From positions 1 through 7,056 of the forward strand of contig CALNCU010000282.1 of NCBI GenBank assembly GCA_937875395.1: a stretch of 7,056 nucleotides of DNA, in the 5' to 3' direction. Below the pieces are notes generated by a model. The model saw nothing but the letters and a program-made list of their open reading frames with translations, did not search any database and was not told the origin of the DNA. Shown one piece after another: positions 1 through 6,014 of this stretch; the first letter of the stretch is position 1; each line of letters begins with the position of its first letter. Origin of the DNA: an uncultured Armatimonadota bacterium (GTDB taxonomy: Bacteria; Armatimonadota; UBA5829; DTJY01). The position numbers and the translations under genes were made by a program.

Positions 1-33
1 TGCCGAAGCCCTGTTTGAACTTGCAAATCCAAG

Positions 34-63
34 TTTACAGAACACTTCACAAAAAATTATGAT
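34..63 (+). promoter_or_regulatory. Candidate sigma-70-type promoter inside repeat copy 1
   Basis: TTTACA at 34-39 (5/6 to TTGACA) and TATGAT at 58-63 (5/6 to TATAAT) are separated by 18 bases. Both hexamers are unchanged in repeat copy 2, although the spacer between them has three substitutions. Transcription would start near 70, just before the hairpin at 75-107, and read into the oxidoreductase at 179. A weaker alternative lies closer to the gene: TATAAA at 153-158, with only a poor TTGGTG 19 bases upstream. This is inferred from sequence only. Confidence 0.45.
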
Positions 64-74
64 GTTTAATAAGA

Positions 75-107
75 CTTTGGCAGCGGCGCTTCGCTCTGCG
101 GCCAAAG
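75..107 (+). repeat. GC-rich hairpin at the right end of repeat copy 1
   Basis: CTTTGGC (75-81) pairs with GCCAAAG (101-107), seven base pairs, and further pairs form inside across a small internal loop. It matches the hairpin at 1674-1710, except that the stem pair C-G (1679/1705) is T-A here (78/104). That is a compensatory change which keeps the stem. No T-run follows, so it does not look like an intrinsic terminator. Confidence 0.8.
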
Positions 108-178
108 CATCATCCGCCATAATTAATTTGGTGAGTCAGTAGTAACGGTAGATATAAAATAGAATTGAGGTTACAGAG

Positions 179-1435
179 TTGGAAAGAAAGAAAGTCTCTT
201 ATCTTGTTGTGGGGGCGGGGCAGCGCGGAGCTGTTTATGCCCAGCATGCAAAAAAACACCCGGACGAAGCAGAAATAGCAGCCGTCTGCGAGCCGGTAGA
301 TAATCTGCGCAACCGCTTTGCAAAAGAGTACCAAATCCCGGCGGAGCGCTGTTTTAAACGGTGGGATGAGGCGGCCGCTTTGCCCAGGATGGCCGATGCG
401 GCAATGATCTGCACGCAAGACGCCATGCACAGGGATGCAGCAATTGCCTTTGCCAAAAAAGGATATCATCTGCTGCTGGAAAAACCCATGGCTCCCGCAC
501 CGGAGGACTGCAAGGATATTTTAAATGCGGCGGAAGAGAACGGCGTAATGCTGGCTGTTTGCCATGTGCTCCGCTACACTCTGTTTAATAGAAAAGTAAA
601 AGAGATAATAGATTCCGGCAAGCTTGGAAAGATAAGAACCATCCAGCTCCTGGAACCGGTCGGCTACTGGCACCAGGCGCACTCTTTTGTGCGCGGCAAC
701 TGGCGTAACGAAGCGGAATCATCTCCCATGCTGCTTGCAAAATCCTGCCATGACCTGGATCTTATAAACTACTTCATGCCTTCAAAATGCAAACGGGTAT
801 CTTCCTTTGGCAGCCTTGGATACTTCCGCCCGGAGAACCAGCCAAAGGGCGCCGCAGATAGATGCACAGACTGCCCGGCAGAGGTAGAAGCGCTCTGCGC
901 ATACTCTGCGCTTAAGATTTACCTTAGGGAGCGGCGCTATTCGCTTGCCGGATGGCCGGTAAGCGTGCTCACCGGGGAAGGAACCGCGGAGGCAGTTCTA
1001 AACGCGCTCAAGACCGGGCCTTACGGCAGGTGCGTCTTTGCCTGCGATAACGATGTTGTAGACCACCAGGTAGTGAATATGGAGTTTGAATACGGCGCCA
1101 CAGCATCCTTCACCATGACTGCATTTAACGAGGGCGGCGGCAGAGAACTCTACGTAATGGGCGATCAGGGTTCGGTACGCCAGTTTGGCGAAACCATAGA
1201 ACACTATGACTTCCTTACCGGCCAAAAATCCATAGTGCCGTTTAATGTTGGGGATGGAATGCATTCGGGCGGCCACGGCGGCGGCGATTCCGGCATTATG
1301 GACAGCTTCAACCTGGCCGTAAAGAATAACGACCCATCGCTTATCTCATCCGGCCCAAGAGTCTCTCTTGAAAGCCATCTCATGGTTTTTGCAGCAGAGA
1401 AGGCACGGAAGCTTGGCACGGTAGAAGAACTGTAG
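179..1435 (+). CDS. Gfo/Idh/MocA-family NAD(P)-dependent oxidoreductase
   Basis: This 418-residue protein is probably a cytoplasmic dehydrogenase acting on a sugar, sugar acid or cyclitol; the substrate cannot be read from sequence. The N-terminal Rossmann fold has the dinucleotide motif GAGQRG (residues 12-17), followed by the family EKP motif (101-103) with its probable catalytic lysine. The C-terminal alpha/beta domain carries CHDLD (190-194), at the place of the active-site Asp/His region, and a glycine-rich HGGGD (366-370). Three cysteines (229, 232, 240) sit in a CxxC-PAE-C insert shared with the next gene. Translation starts at TTG, with GAGG at 167-170 eight bases upstream; no ATG nearby gives a better start. 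No signal peptide or membrane segment is seen. The family assignment is firm, the substrate unknown. Confidence 0.93.
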   Translation: MERKKVSYLVVGAGQRGAVYAQHAKKHPDEAEIAAVCEPVDNLRNRFAKEYQIPAERCFKRWDEAAALPRMADAAMICTQDAMHRDAAIAFAKKGYHLLLEKPMAPAPEDCKDILNAAEENGVMLAVCHVLRYTLFNRKVKEIIDSGKLGKIRTIQLLEPVGYWHQAHSFVRGNWRNEAESSPMLLAKSCHDLDLINYFMPSKCKRVSSFGSLGYFRPENQPKGAADRCTDCPAEVEALCAYSALKIYLRERRYSLAGWPVSVLTGEGTAEAVLNALKTGPYGRCVFACDNDVVDHQVVNMEFEYGATASFTMTAFNEGGGRELYVMGDQGSVRQFGETIEHYDFLTGQKSIVPFNVGDGMHSGGHGGGDSGIMDSFNLAVKNNDPSLISSGPRVSLESHLMVFAAEKARKLGTVEEL

Positions 1436-1508
1436 GAAGGTAAGCATACGTCACCCTTAAACGCAATAAAATATAAGCCCGGTACCCAACCAAATTATGC
1501 GGGTAAAT

Positions 1509-1547
1509 GCTTCGGCCCGCCAGTGCAAAGCACACCGCTGCCGAAGC
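1509..1547. repeat. Palindrome A, divergent member of the GCTTCGG repeat family
   Basis: GCTTCGGC (1509-1516) pairs with GCCGAAGC (1540-1547), and an inner GTGC/GCAC stem (1523-1526 / 1530-1533) closes on AAA. The right arm ACCGCTGCCGAAGC resembles the right arm of palindrome B. It therefore belongs to the same family, but the middle has diverged. It lies downstream of the first oxidoreductase with no T-run. The rest of 1436-1508 shows nothing I can identify. Confidence 0.7.
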
Positions 1548-1563
1548 AAAGGGCATCACCCCC

Positions 1564-1713
1564 GGATGATACTTCGGTCGCAGAGCACTTTAGTGCGCCG
1601 CTGCCGAAGCCCTGTTTAAACTTGAAAATCCAAGTTTACAGAGTACTTCACAAAAAGTTATGATGTTTAACAATGCTTCGGCAGCGGCGCTTCGCTCTGC
1701 GACCGAAGCATCC
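1564..1713. repeat. Complete palindromic repeat element (copy 2): hairpins B and C in inverted orientation
   Basis: Hairpin B (1572-1609: CTTCGG/CCGAAG outer stem, GCAC/GTGC inner stem, TTTA loop) and hairpin C (1674-1710) are inverted copies of each other. B's left arm 1572-1586 is the exact reverse complement of 1694-1708. B's right arm 1595-1610 is the exact reverse complement of 1675-1690 (16 bases). The spacer 1611-1674 carries the candidate promoter. The ends GGATG (1564-1568) and CATCC (1709-1713) are also inverted. Bases 1602-1713 repeat copy 1. The layout is like a BIME or a MITE with inverted termini. No transposase is encoded in the window and no clear target duplication is visible. 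Confidence 0.85.
1635..1664 (+). promoter_or_regulatory. Candidate sigma-70-type promoter inside repeat copy 2
   Basis: TTTACA (1635-1640) and TATGAT (1659-1664) with an 18-base spacer are identical in hexamers and spacing to the pair in copy 1. The predicted start, near 1671, lies a few bases before hairpin C (1674-1710). The transcript would therefore begin with a stem-loop and then reach the second oxidoreductase at 1768. There is no experimental support in the sequence itself. Confidence 0.45.
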
Positions 1714-1767
1714 AGGACGTATACGCCACTAGGGCTTGTTTTAAGAAACACGGAGAATAGAAAGTAA

Positions 1768-3045
1768 ATGTTACACCCAGTATCAATAATTCTTATCGGC
1801 GCCGGCAACCGCGGACGGGGTATATTTGGCCAGTATGCGCTGGATATGCCGCACAGGGCAAAGTTTGTGGGCGTTGTAGAGCCTGACGATGCCAAACGTG
1901 CGGAATTTTCGGCGGCGCACGGTATATCTAAAGAGATGCAGTTCCGCCACTATAATGAACTCTTCGCAAAAGAGAGGCTTGCAGATGCCGTAGTTATAGC
2001 CACCCTGGAGAACGAACGGGTTGCCCCAATACTCGGCGCCATAAAGCTTGGATACAACCTTCTGGTAGAGAAGCCGCTGGGCACCAGCATAGACGATATA
2101 GTCCGCATAACAGATGCCGCCCGGGCCTTTGACGGCGTATTCATGGTCTGCCACCAGATGCGGTACGTTCCTCTTTACAACACAATAAAAGGACTCTTGG
2201 AATCCGGGAAGTACGGCGAAGTTGTTTGCATACAACACAGCGAAAACCTGTCCTTCTCGCACATGGCGCACTCATTTGTGCGGGGGCTTTTCAACAATTC
2301 AGAGATGTCTCCCATGATCCTTGCCAAGTGTTGCCATGATATGGATATCCTTAGATGGTGGATAGGCAAACGCCCGCAGAAGGTGGCATCTTTTGGGTCG
2401 CTCAAGCATTTTAAGCCGGAGAACGCACCCACAGGAGCGCCGGATTTCTGTCTGGACGGATGCCCCGCAGAGGCCGGCTGCCCATTCTCTGTGCTCAAAC
2501 TCTATTTTAATGATGATACAGACCAGGCGTACATACGTCAGATGGGAGTAGTTTCAAGCAAAAAACAGCTTATGGAACTGCTTAAAACCAACCAGTTTGG
2601 GCGGTGCGTCTACCACGCCGGAAACAATGTTGTAGACAACCAGATAGTGCAGATGCTCTTTGATGATGATGTAACCGTTACGCATACAATGTGCGGGCAC
2701 AATGCCATAGAGCGCCGTATAACCAAGATAAGCCTCACCCGCGGAGAGATAGAACTTGACTTCAGCAAGAAGAGAATCTACGCCCATACCTTCTCACCGG
2801 AGGCAAAGAACGTTATTATCCCGGCAGAGATAAAGGGCACTCACGGCGGCGGCGACAGGCTTATAATGGATAGCCTTGTAGATGCCATTATTACCGGAGA
2901 CAGGAGCCGAGTGCTTACATCTGTAGATATGTCTTTGGATAGCCACCTGCTGGCATTTGCGGCTGAAGAGGCCAGGGTGACGGGCAGAGTGGTAGACCTT
3001 AAAGAGTTTGAGGCTGCAGCCAGAAAAAGAGTGGCTGCAGGGTAG
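1768..3045 (+). CDS. Gfo/Idh/MocA-family oxidoreductase, tandem paralogue
   Basis: This 425-residue predicted cytoplasmic NAD(P)-dependent dehydrogenase is collinear with the upstream gene along its whole length. Shared landmarks are GAGNRG (residues 11-16), EKP (101-103), AHSFVRG (167-173), CCHDMD (188-193), FGSL followed by F-K/R-PEN, the cysteine insert (C228, C232, C238), GRCV followed by NxVVDxQ, and HGGGD (359-363). It differs in an alanine- and basic-rich tail after residue 408. ATG is preceded by GGAG at 1752-1755, a rather long 12-base spacing, with a weaker AGAAAG closer. An intrinsic terminator follows. The two paralogues may act on related substrates or in sequence; the substrate is unknown. 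Confidence 0.93.
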   Translation: MLHPVSIILIGAGNRGRGIFGQYALDMPHRAKFVGVVEPDDAKRAEFSAAHGISKEMQFRHYNELFAKERLADAVVIATLENERVAPILGAIKLGYNLLVEKPLGTSIDDIVRITDAARAFDGVFMVCHQMRYVPLYNTIKGLLESGKYGEVVCIQHSENLSFSHMAHSFVRGLFNNSEMSPMILAKCCHDMDILRWWIGKRPQKVASFGSLKHFKPENAPTGAPDFCLDGCPAEAGCPFSVLKLYFNDDTDQAYIRQMGVVSSKKQLMELLKTNQFGRCVYHAGNNVVDNQIVQMLFDDDVTVTHTMCGHNAIERRITKISLTRGEIELDFSKKRIYAHTFSPEAKNVIIPAEIKGTHGGGDRLIMDSLVDAIITGDRSRVLTSVDMSLDSHLLAFAAEEARVTGRVVDLKEFEAAARKRVAAG

Positions 3046-3070
3046 GTCTGCATATCGTACCAAGTACATA

Positions 3071-3123
3071 TAAATAAAAAGGCGAAGGGCCTCCGGTGCC
3101 TGCGGAACCCTTCGTTTTTTTAT
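3071..3123 (+). terminator. Rho-independent terminator after the second oxidoreductase
   Basis: CGAAGGG (3083-3089) pairs with CCCTTCG (3108-3114), with an inner TCCG/CGGA extension (3092-3095 / 3103-3106), followed by seven T (3115-3121). An A-rich run (3073-3080) precedes the stem and could make it work in both directions. It separates the oxidoreductase gene from the partner-switching operon. Confidence 0.9.
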
Positions 3124-3146
3124 TTACCCGTTCCTGTGCTTTTAAG

Positions 3147-3175
3147 TTGACGCCTGACTTTATATGCGATAACAT
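3147..3175 (+). promoter_or_regulatory. Candidate promoter of the partner-switching operon
   Basis: TTGACG (3147-3152, 5/6 to consensus) and TAACAT (3170-3175, 4/6) are separated by 17 bases. They lie just after the terminator and about 65 bases before the STAS gene. The predicted start is near 3182. Recognition by an alternative sigma factor cannot be excluded, since partner-switching operons are often transcribed by the sigma they control. Confidence 0.45.
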
Positions 3176-3177
3176 AT

Positions 3178-3191
3178 CTTATCTAGATAAG
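3178..3191. promoter_or_regulatory. Perfect 14-bp palindrome, candidate operator
   Basis: CTTATCTAGATAAG is a perfect dyad immediately downstream of the candidate -10, covering the predicted transcription start. No T-run or GC-rich stem is present, so a dimeric repressor site is more plausible than a terminator. The binding protein is unknown. Confidence 0.45.
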
Positions 3192-3238
3192 CGCATTTTT
3201 AAAGTAAATACGGATTTTGCAGAAGGGGGAAGTATTCA

Positions 3239-3574
3239 ATGGATATAACCACAAGAAATGATAGCGGTGTCATGGTTGTAAAAGTTATAGGCAGGCTGGA
3301 TTCTGTCACCGGGCTGGAATTTGAGGAGAAGTCTGCAGAGTGGATGGATATAGCAAACGCAAGAATAGTAATAGATTGTTCAGAACTTGAATATATAAGC
3401 AGCTACGGGCTTAGAACACTCCTTGCAATGACCAAGAAGCTTAGCGATTCCTGCGGGAAACTTGCCATCTGCGGGTTGAGCGGCCTTGTTCAGGAAGTTG
3501 TAACCGTCTCCGGGTTCGACACAATAATCCCCATATTCGACGATGCGGAGACAGCGGTTTCCGGGCTGCAATAA
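3239..3574 (+). CDS. STAS-domain anti-sigma-factor antagonist (SpoIIAA/RsbV-like)
   Basis: This 111-residue single-domain cytoplasmic protein has the usual length for the family. In family members the unphosphorylated form binds a kinase/anti-sigma factor and releases its target, and phosphorylation on a conserved serine blocks this. The hallmark stretch is IDCSELEYISSYGLRTLL (residues 45-62); the likely phosphoacceptor is Ser55, or its neighbour Ser54. Tyr56 stands where Ala, Ser or Thr is more common. The start is supported by GGGGG at 3225-3229, nine bases upstream. The stop overlaps the start of the kinase gene by one base (TAATG), which implies translational coupling. It is the first gene of its operon. 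Confidence 0.93.
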   Translation: MDITTRNDSGVMVVKVIGRLDSVTGLEFEEKSAEWMDIANARIVIDCSELEYISSYGLRTLLAMTKKLSDSCGKLAICGLSGLVQEVVTVSGFDTIIPIFDDAETAVSGLQ

Positions 3575-3987
3575 TGTGTCCGGAAACGCAGGAGAGGGTC
3601 TTTTCTGCCAAGCCTGAAAACGTGGCAAGCGTAACAGAGTTTGTCTCCGCCATTGCAGAGAAGGCCGGAATCCATCCCAAACGGCTGCTGCACCTTCAAC
3701 TGGCGCTTGAAGAAGCAGTAATGAACATAGGCTCCTATGCATATGAAACCCCTCCGGGCGAACTTTTGGTCAGGGTTACAACAAGTGCCGGCAGATTTGT
3801 AACAGAGCTTATTGATGAAGGCAAACCCTTCGACCCTATAGCAATGGATACGCCCAACCTGAAGGCAGAATTGAGCGAGCGCAAAATAGGCGGGCTGGGC
3901 ATATTCCTGCTGCGCAAAGTGATGGATGAAGTCCACTACAGGCGCCAGGACGGGCGCAACATTCTTACACTGGTAATCTGTATGTAA
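3574..3987 (+). CDS. Anti-sigma-factor serine kinase (RsbW/SpoIIAB-like, HATPase_c)
   Basis: This 137-residue GHKL-fold ATPase should bind the STAS protein of the preceding gene and phosphorylate it, and should hold a sigma factor or other target when the STAS protein is phosphorylated. The N-box is LALEEAVMNIGSYAYE (residues 43-58; E46/E47 and N51). The G1 box is DEGKPFDP (81-88). The G2 glycines are in KIGGLGIFL (104-112), followed by the typical DEVxY and N-x-LTL ending. The start codon overlaps the STAS stop and has no good ribosome binding site of its own, as expected for coupled translation. The next gene follows about 30 bases on. The actual output partner is not encoded in the window. 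Confidence 0.92.
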   Translation: MCPETQERVFSAKPENVASVTEFVSAIAEKAGIHPKRLLHLQLALEEAVMNIGSYAYETPPGELLVRVTTSAGRFVTELIDEGKPFDPIAMDTPNLKAELSERKIGGLGIFLLRKVMDEVHYRRQDGRNILTLVICM

Positions 3988-4008
3988 TACAGGGCGGCGC
4001 TGTTCCTT

Positions 4009-4016
4009 GGGGGGAG
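4009..4016 (+). promoter_or_regulatory. G-run ribosome binding site that decides the phosphatase start
   Basis: GGGGGGAG lies directly before ATG 4019. The first five G can pair with the anti-SD CCUCC with one wobble, leaving a five-base spacing. The in-frame TTG at 4007 lies against this element and has no good SD of its own, so ATG 4019 is preferred. Confidence 0.6.
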
Positions 4017-4018
4017 TT

Positions 4019-6004
4019 ATGCTTAGAAAATGTAATATTGCATGGCGCATATCTATCCTTGTAGTTATAGGTATGGTCTGCATCCTGGGCAGCATAATGG
4101 GTTACAGCTACTTCACCGCGCGGCATCTGCTTAAGGTGGAGATGAGGTCTGTATCCCGCTACATGGCCCTTGCCATAGTCAACAAAATAGAGATGACAGA
4201 GCGCGATGTGGAGAAGGTATCTACAGGCGTAGTGGTTGCGCTTGACCAATCCCCCAATCTGGATGGGGAAGGTATCCGCAAACTTATAGAAGAGACCATA
4301 ATGCGGAACCCGGAAGTCTACGGCATTGGCGTGGCGCGCGACCCCCTGTTTCTAGGCGGCGAAAAGAAGAACATTGCCCCCTACGTCTGCCGTCGCAAGG
4401 GCGTTCTGCATTACCGGGACCTTGGAAAAGGGGATTATAACTACGCCGCGTGGGACTGGTACTCAAAGCCTAAAAACCTTCGCCGGCCGGTGTGGAGCGA
4501 GCCGTATTTTGGAAAAGGCGGCAACACCCTTATGGTCACCTATTCCGTGCCGGTCTTTGTTGGTGAGAACAACAATAAATTCTGGGGAGTCATTGCCTGC
4601 GATGTCTCCCTTAACTGGCTGAATAAGCTTATGACAAGCCTCCCCTTGGGTGAAACAGGATACGCATTCCTGGTATCGCGCAAGGGCGTATATATAACAC
4701 ACCCCAACCGTAACTTTATTATGAAGGAAACGGTGTTTAATGTTGCAAAAAAATCACGCCAGCCCGCCCTTACCAAAGTATCGCAAAATATGGTAAACGG
4801 CAAATCTGGCTTTGTGCGTATGAAGAGCGTTATAACAGAGAAGCCAAGCTGGTGCATATACGCGCCCATTCCAAGCAGCGGGTGGAGCCTGAGCATCATA
4901 CTCACAGAAGAAGAGCTTATGCAGAACATCATCCGGCTGGGACGAATGGAGGCCGCCGCGGGCGCCGCCGGGTTTGTTCTGCTCCTTCTAATAGCCCTCT
5001 TGATATCCCGGTCAATCACGCAGCCCATAAGAGCGCTGGACAAGGCCACCCGGTCTCTTGCAAAGGGGAATCTGGATGCGCCGCTCCCGGTGATGGATGG
5101 CGAAGATGAAGTGGCCCACCTTGCCGACTCCTTTGAAACCATGCGTAAAGACCTGAAGGACTACCTTGAAAAACTAAGGCAGGCAACAGCAGAAAAAGAA
5201 CGCATAGAGAGCGAGATACACATAGCCCGTTCCATACAGATGAGTCTGCTCCCAAAGAGAGTGCCGCAAAGCCGGGAGTTTGACTTGTGCGCAATGCTGG
5301 AGCCCGCCCGCCAGGTAGGCGGAGACCTCTATGACTGCTTCATGATAGATGACCAAAATATTTGTCTTGTAATAGCAGATGCTGCCGGCAAGGGCGTTCC
5401 GGCCGCTCTCTTTATGGCCGTCACCCGCACCTACCTTAAAGCCCTATCCTGGGAGGCGCACTCCCCTGCAGAGACTCTGTTCCGGCTGAACAACGAGCTT
5501 GCCCACGGAAACGATGGGTGCATGTTTGTCACGCTCTTCTATGCCGTTATTCATCTTGCCACCGGCGAATGCCGTTATGCCAGCGCCGGACACAATTCAC
5601 CGTTTATAATGCAGAGCGACGGTAAAGTAACCCTTGTGCCAAGATCCAAGGGCGCCATCCTTGGCGCCGTGAAAGGATTGCCGTACGAAGAAGGCATGTT
5701 TACTATGCAATCCGGGGAGATGCTGTACCTGTACACAGACGGCATTACAGAGGCCATGAACTCTGCCGGCGAGCTCTACGGAGAGGGCAGGGCGCTTGAA
5801 GAACTAAAGGCATGCAAAGAGATGACTTGCCTGGAGACGCTTGACACAATGCGTGCATCTGTAGAACAGTTTGTAGACGGCGCCGCACAATCAGATGATA
5901 TAACCCAGCTTGCATTCCGGTATATGGGAAGAGATGATTATGCCTCTGTTGCAAAGCGTATTAGCGTATCACTGCCAAAGTATGATCTACAATCAGTAAA
6001 ATAG
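4019..6004 (+). CDS. Membrane-anchored Cache-HAMP-PP2C (SpoIIE/RsbU-type) serine phosphatase
   Basis: This 661-residue sensor phosphatase is expected to dephosphorylate the STAS protein of the same operon in response to an extracytoplasmic signal. From the N-terminus it has a membrane segment (about 9-28) and a double-Cache-like periplasmic domain (about 35-300, with WDWY at 145-148 and WSEPY at 159-163). A second membrane segment (about 313-330) leads into a HAMP domain (to about 382), a charged coiled-coil linker (about 380-408) and the PP2C/SpoIIE domain (about 421-635). The catalytic domain looks intact: GGDLYD (metal Asp436, Asp439), DAAGKG (Asp454), FVTLFY, YASAGHN, LYTDGITEA (Asp574) and DDIT (Asp626, Asp627). 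A roughly 25-residue tail follows. An alternative TTG start at 4007 would add four residues. The ligand is unknown. Confidence 0.94.
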   Translation: MLRKCNIAWRISILVVIGMVCILGSIMGYSYFTARHLLKVEMRSVSRYMALAIVNKIEMTERDVEKVSTGVVVALDQSPNLDGEGIRKLIEETIMRNPEVYGIGVARDPLFLGGEKKNIAPYVCRRKGVLHYRDLGKGDYNYAAWDWYSKPKNLRRPVWSEPYFGKGGNTLMVTYSVPVFVGENNNKFWGVIACDVSLNWLNKLMTSLPLGETGYAFLVSRKGVYITHPNRNFIMKETVFNVAKKSRQPALTKVSQNMVNGKSGFVRMKSVITEKPSWCIYAPIPSSGWSLSIILTEEELMQNIIRLGRMEAAAGAAGFVLLLLIALLISRSITQPIRALDKATRSLAKGNLDAPLPVMDGEDEVAHLADSFETMRKDLKDYLEKLRQATAEKERIESEIHIARSIQMSLLPKRVPQSREFDLCAMLEPARQVGGDLYDCFMIDDQNICLVIADAAGKGVPAALFMAVTRTYLKALSWEAHSPAETLFRLNNELAHGNDGCMFVTLFYAVIHLATGECRYASAGHNSPFIMQSDGKVTLVPRSKGAILGAVKGLPYEEGMFTMQSGEMLYLYTDGITEAMNSAGELYGEGRALEELKACKEMTCLETLDTMRASVEQFVDGAAQSDDITQLAFRYMGRDDYASVAKRISVSLPKYDLQSVK

Positions 6005-6014
6005 GGGATATGAA

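Larger units (their letters stand above)
1..115. repeat. Interspersed palindromic repeat, copy 1 (left end outside window)
   Basis: Bases 1-111 align without gaps to 1602-1712 with 11 differences (100/111 identical, counted by eye). The match runs on to 115/1713 with one 3-base gap (CATCATCC here, CATCC in copy 2). The copy begins with the right arm of one palindrome (TGCCGAAG), followed by a roughly 65-base AT-richer spacer, and ends with a full hairpin at 75-107. Its left palindrome lies outside the window. It occupies most of the space upstream of the first oxidoreductase and contains no credible coding sequence. The form resembles REP/BIME or small MITE elements, but no family is recognised. 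Confidence 0.85.

Noticed and set aside
1509..1710. Palindromes A, B and C as intrinsic terminators of the first oxidoreductase
   Set aside because: The stems are GC-rich but none is followed by a T-run, and the B/C pair also occurs upstream of the first gene. Repeat-family hairpins explain them better.
1..1713. CRISPR array
   Set aside because: There are only two long copies 1.6 kb apart with genes between, plus hairpins in alternating orientation. There is no regular repeat-spacer periodicity and no cas gene.
1590..1895. 101-codon - strand frame running through the repeat into the second oxidoreductase
   Set aside because: It is made of repeat sequence plus antisense of the Rossmann region, and has no plausible product.
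1783..2271. 162-codon open frame on the - strand
   Set aside because: It lies fully inside the second oxidoreductase, whose Rossmann and EKP motifs occupy the same bases.
4007..4018. TTG at 4007 as the phosphatase start
   Set aside because: The G-run lies inside the codons that would follow, and no good ribosome binding site precedes the TTG. ATG 4019 fits better, although the difference is only four residues.
3490..4095. 201-codon open frame on the - strand
   Set aside because: It is antisense to the well-supported kinase gene and the ends of its neighbours. Its translation shows no recognisable domain, and the + strand frame carries all the family motifs.
4540..5142. 200-codon open frame on the - strand
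   Set aside because: It is antisense to the phosphatase gene. The protein has low-complexity Ser/Arg/Ala composition and no motif, and looks like a by-product of + strand codon bias.
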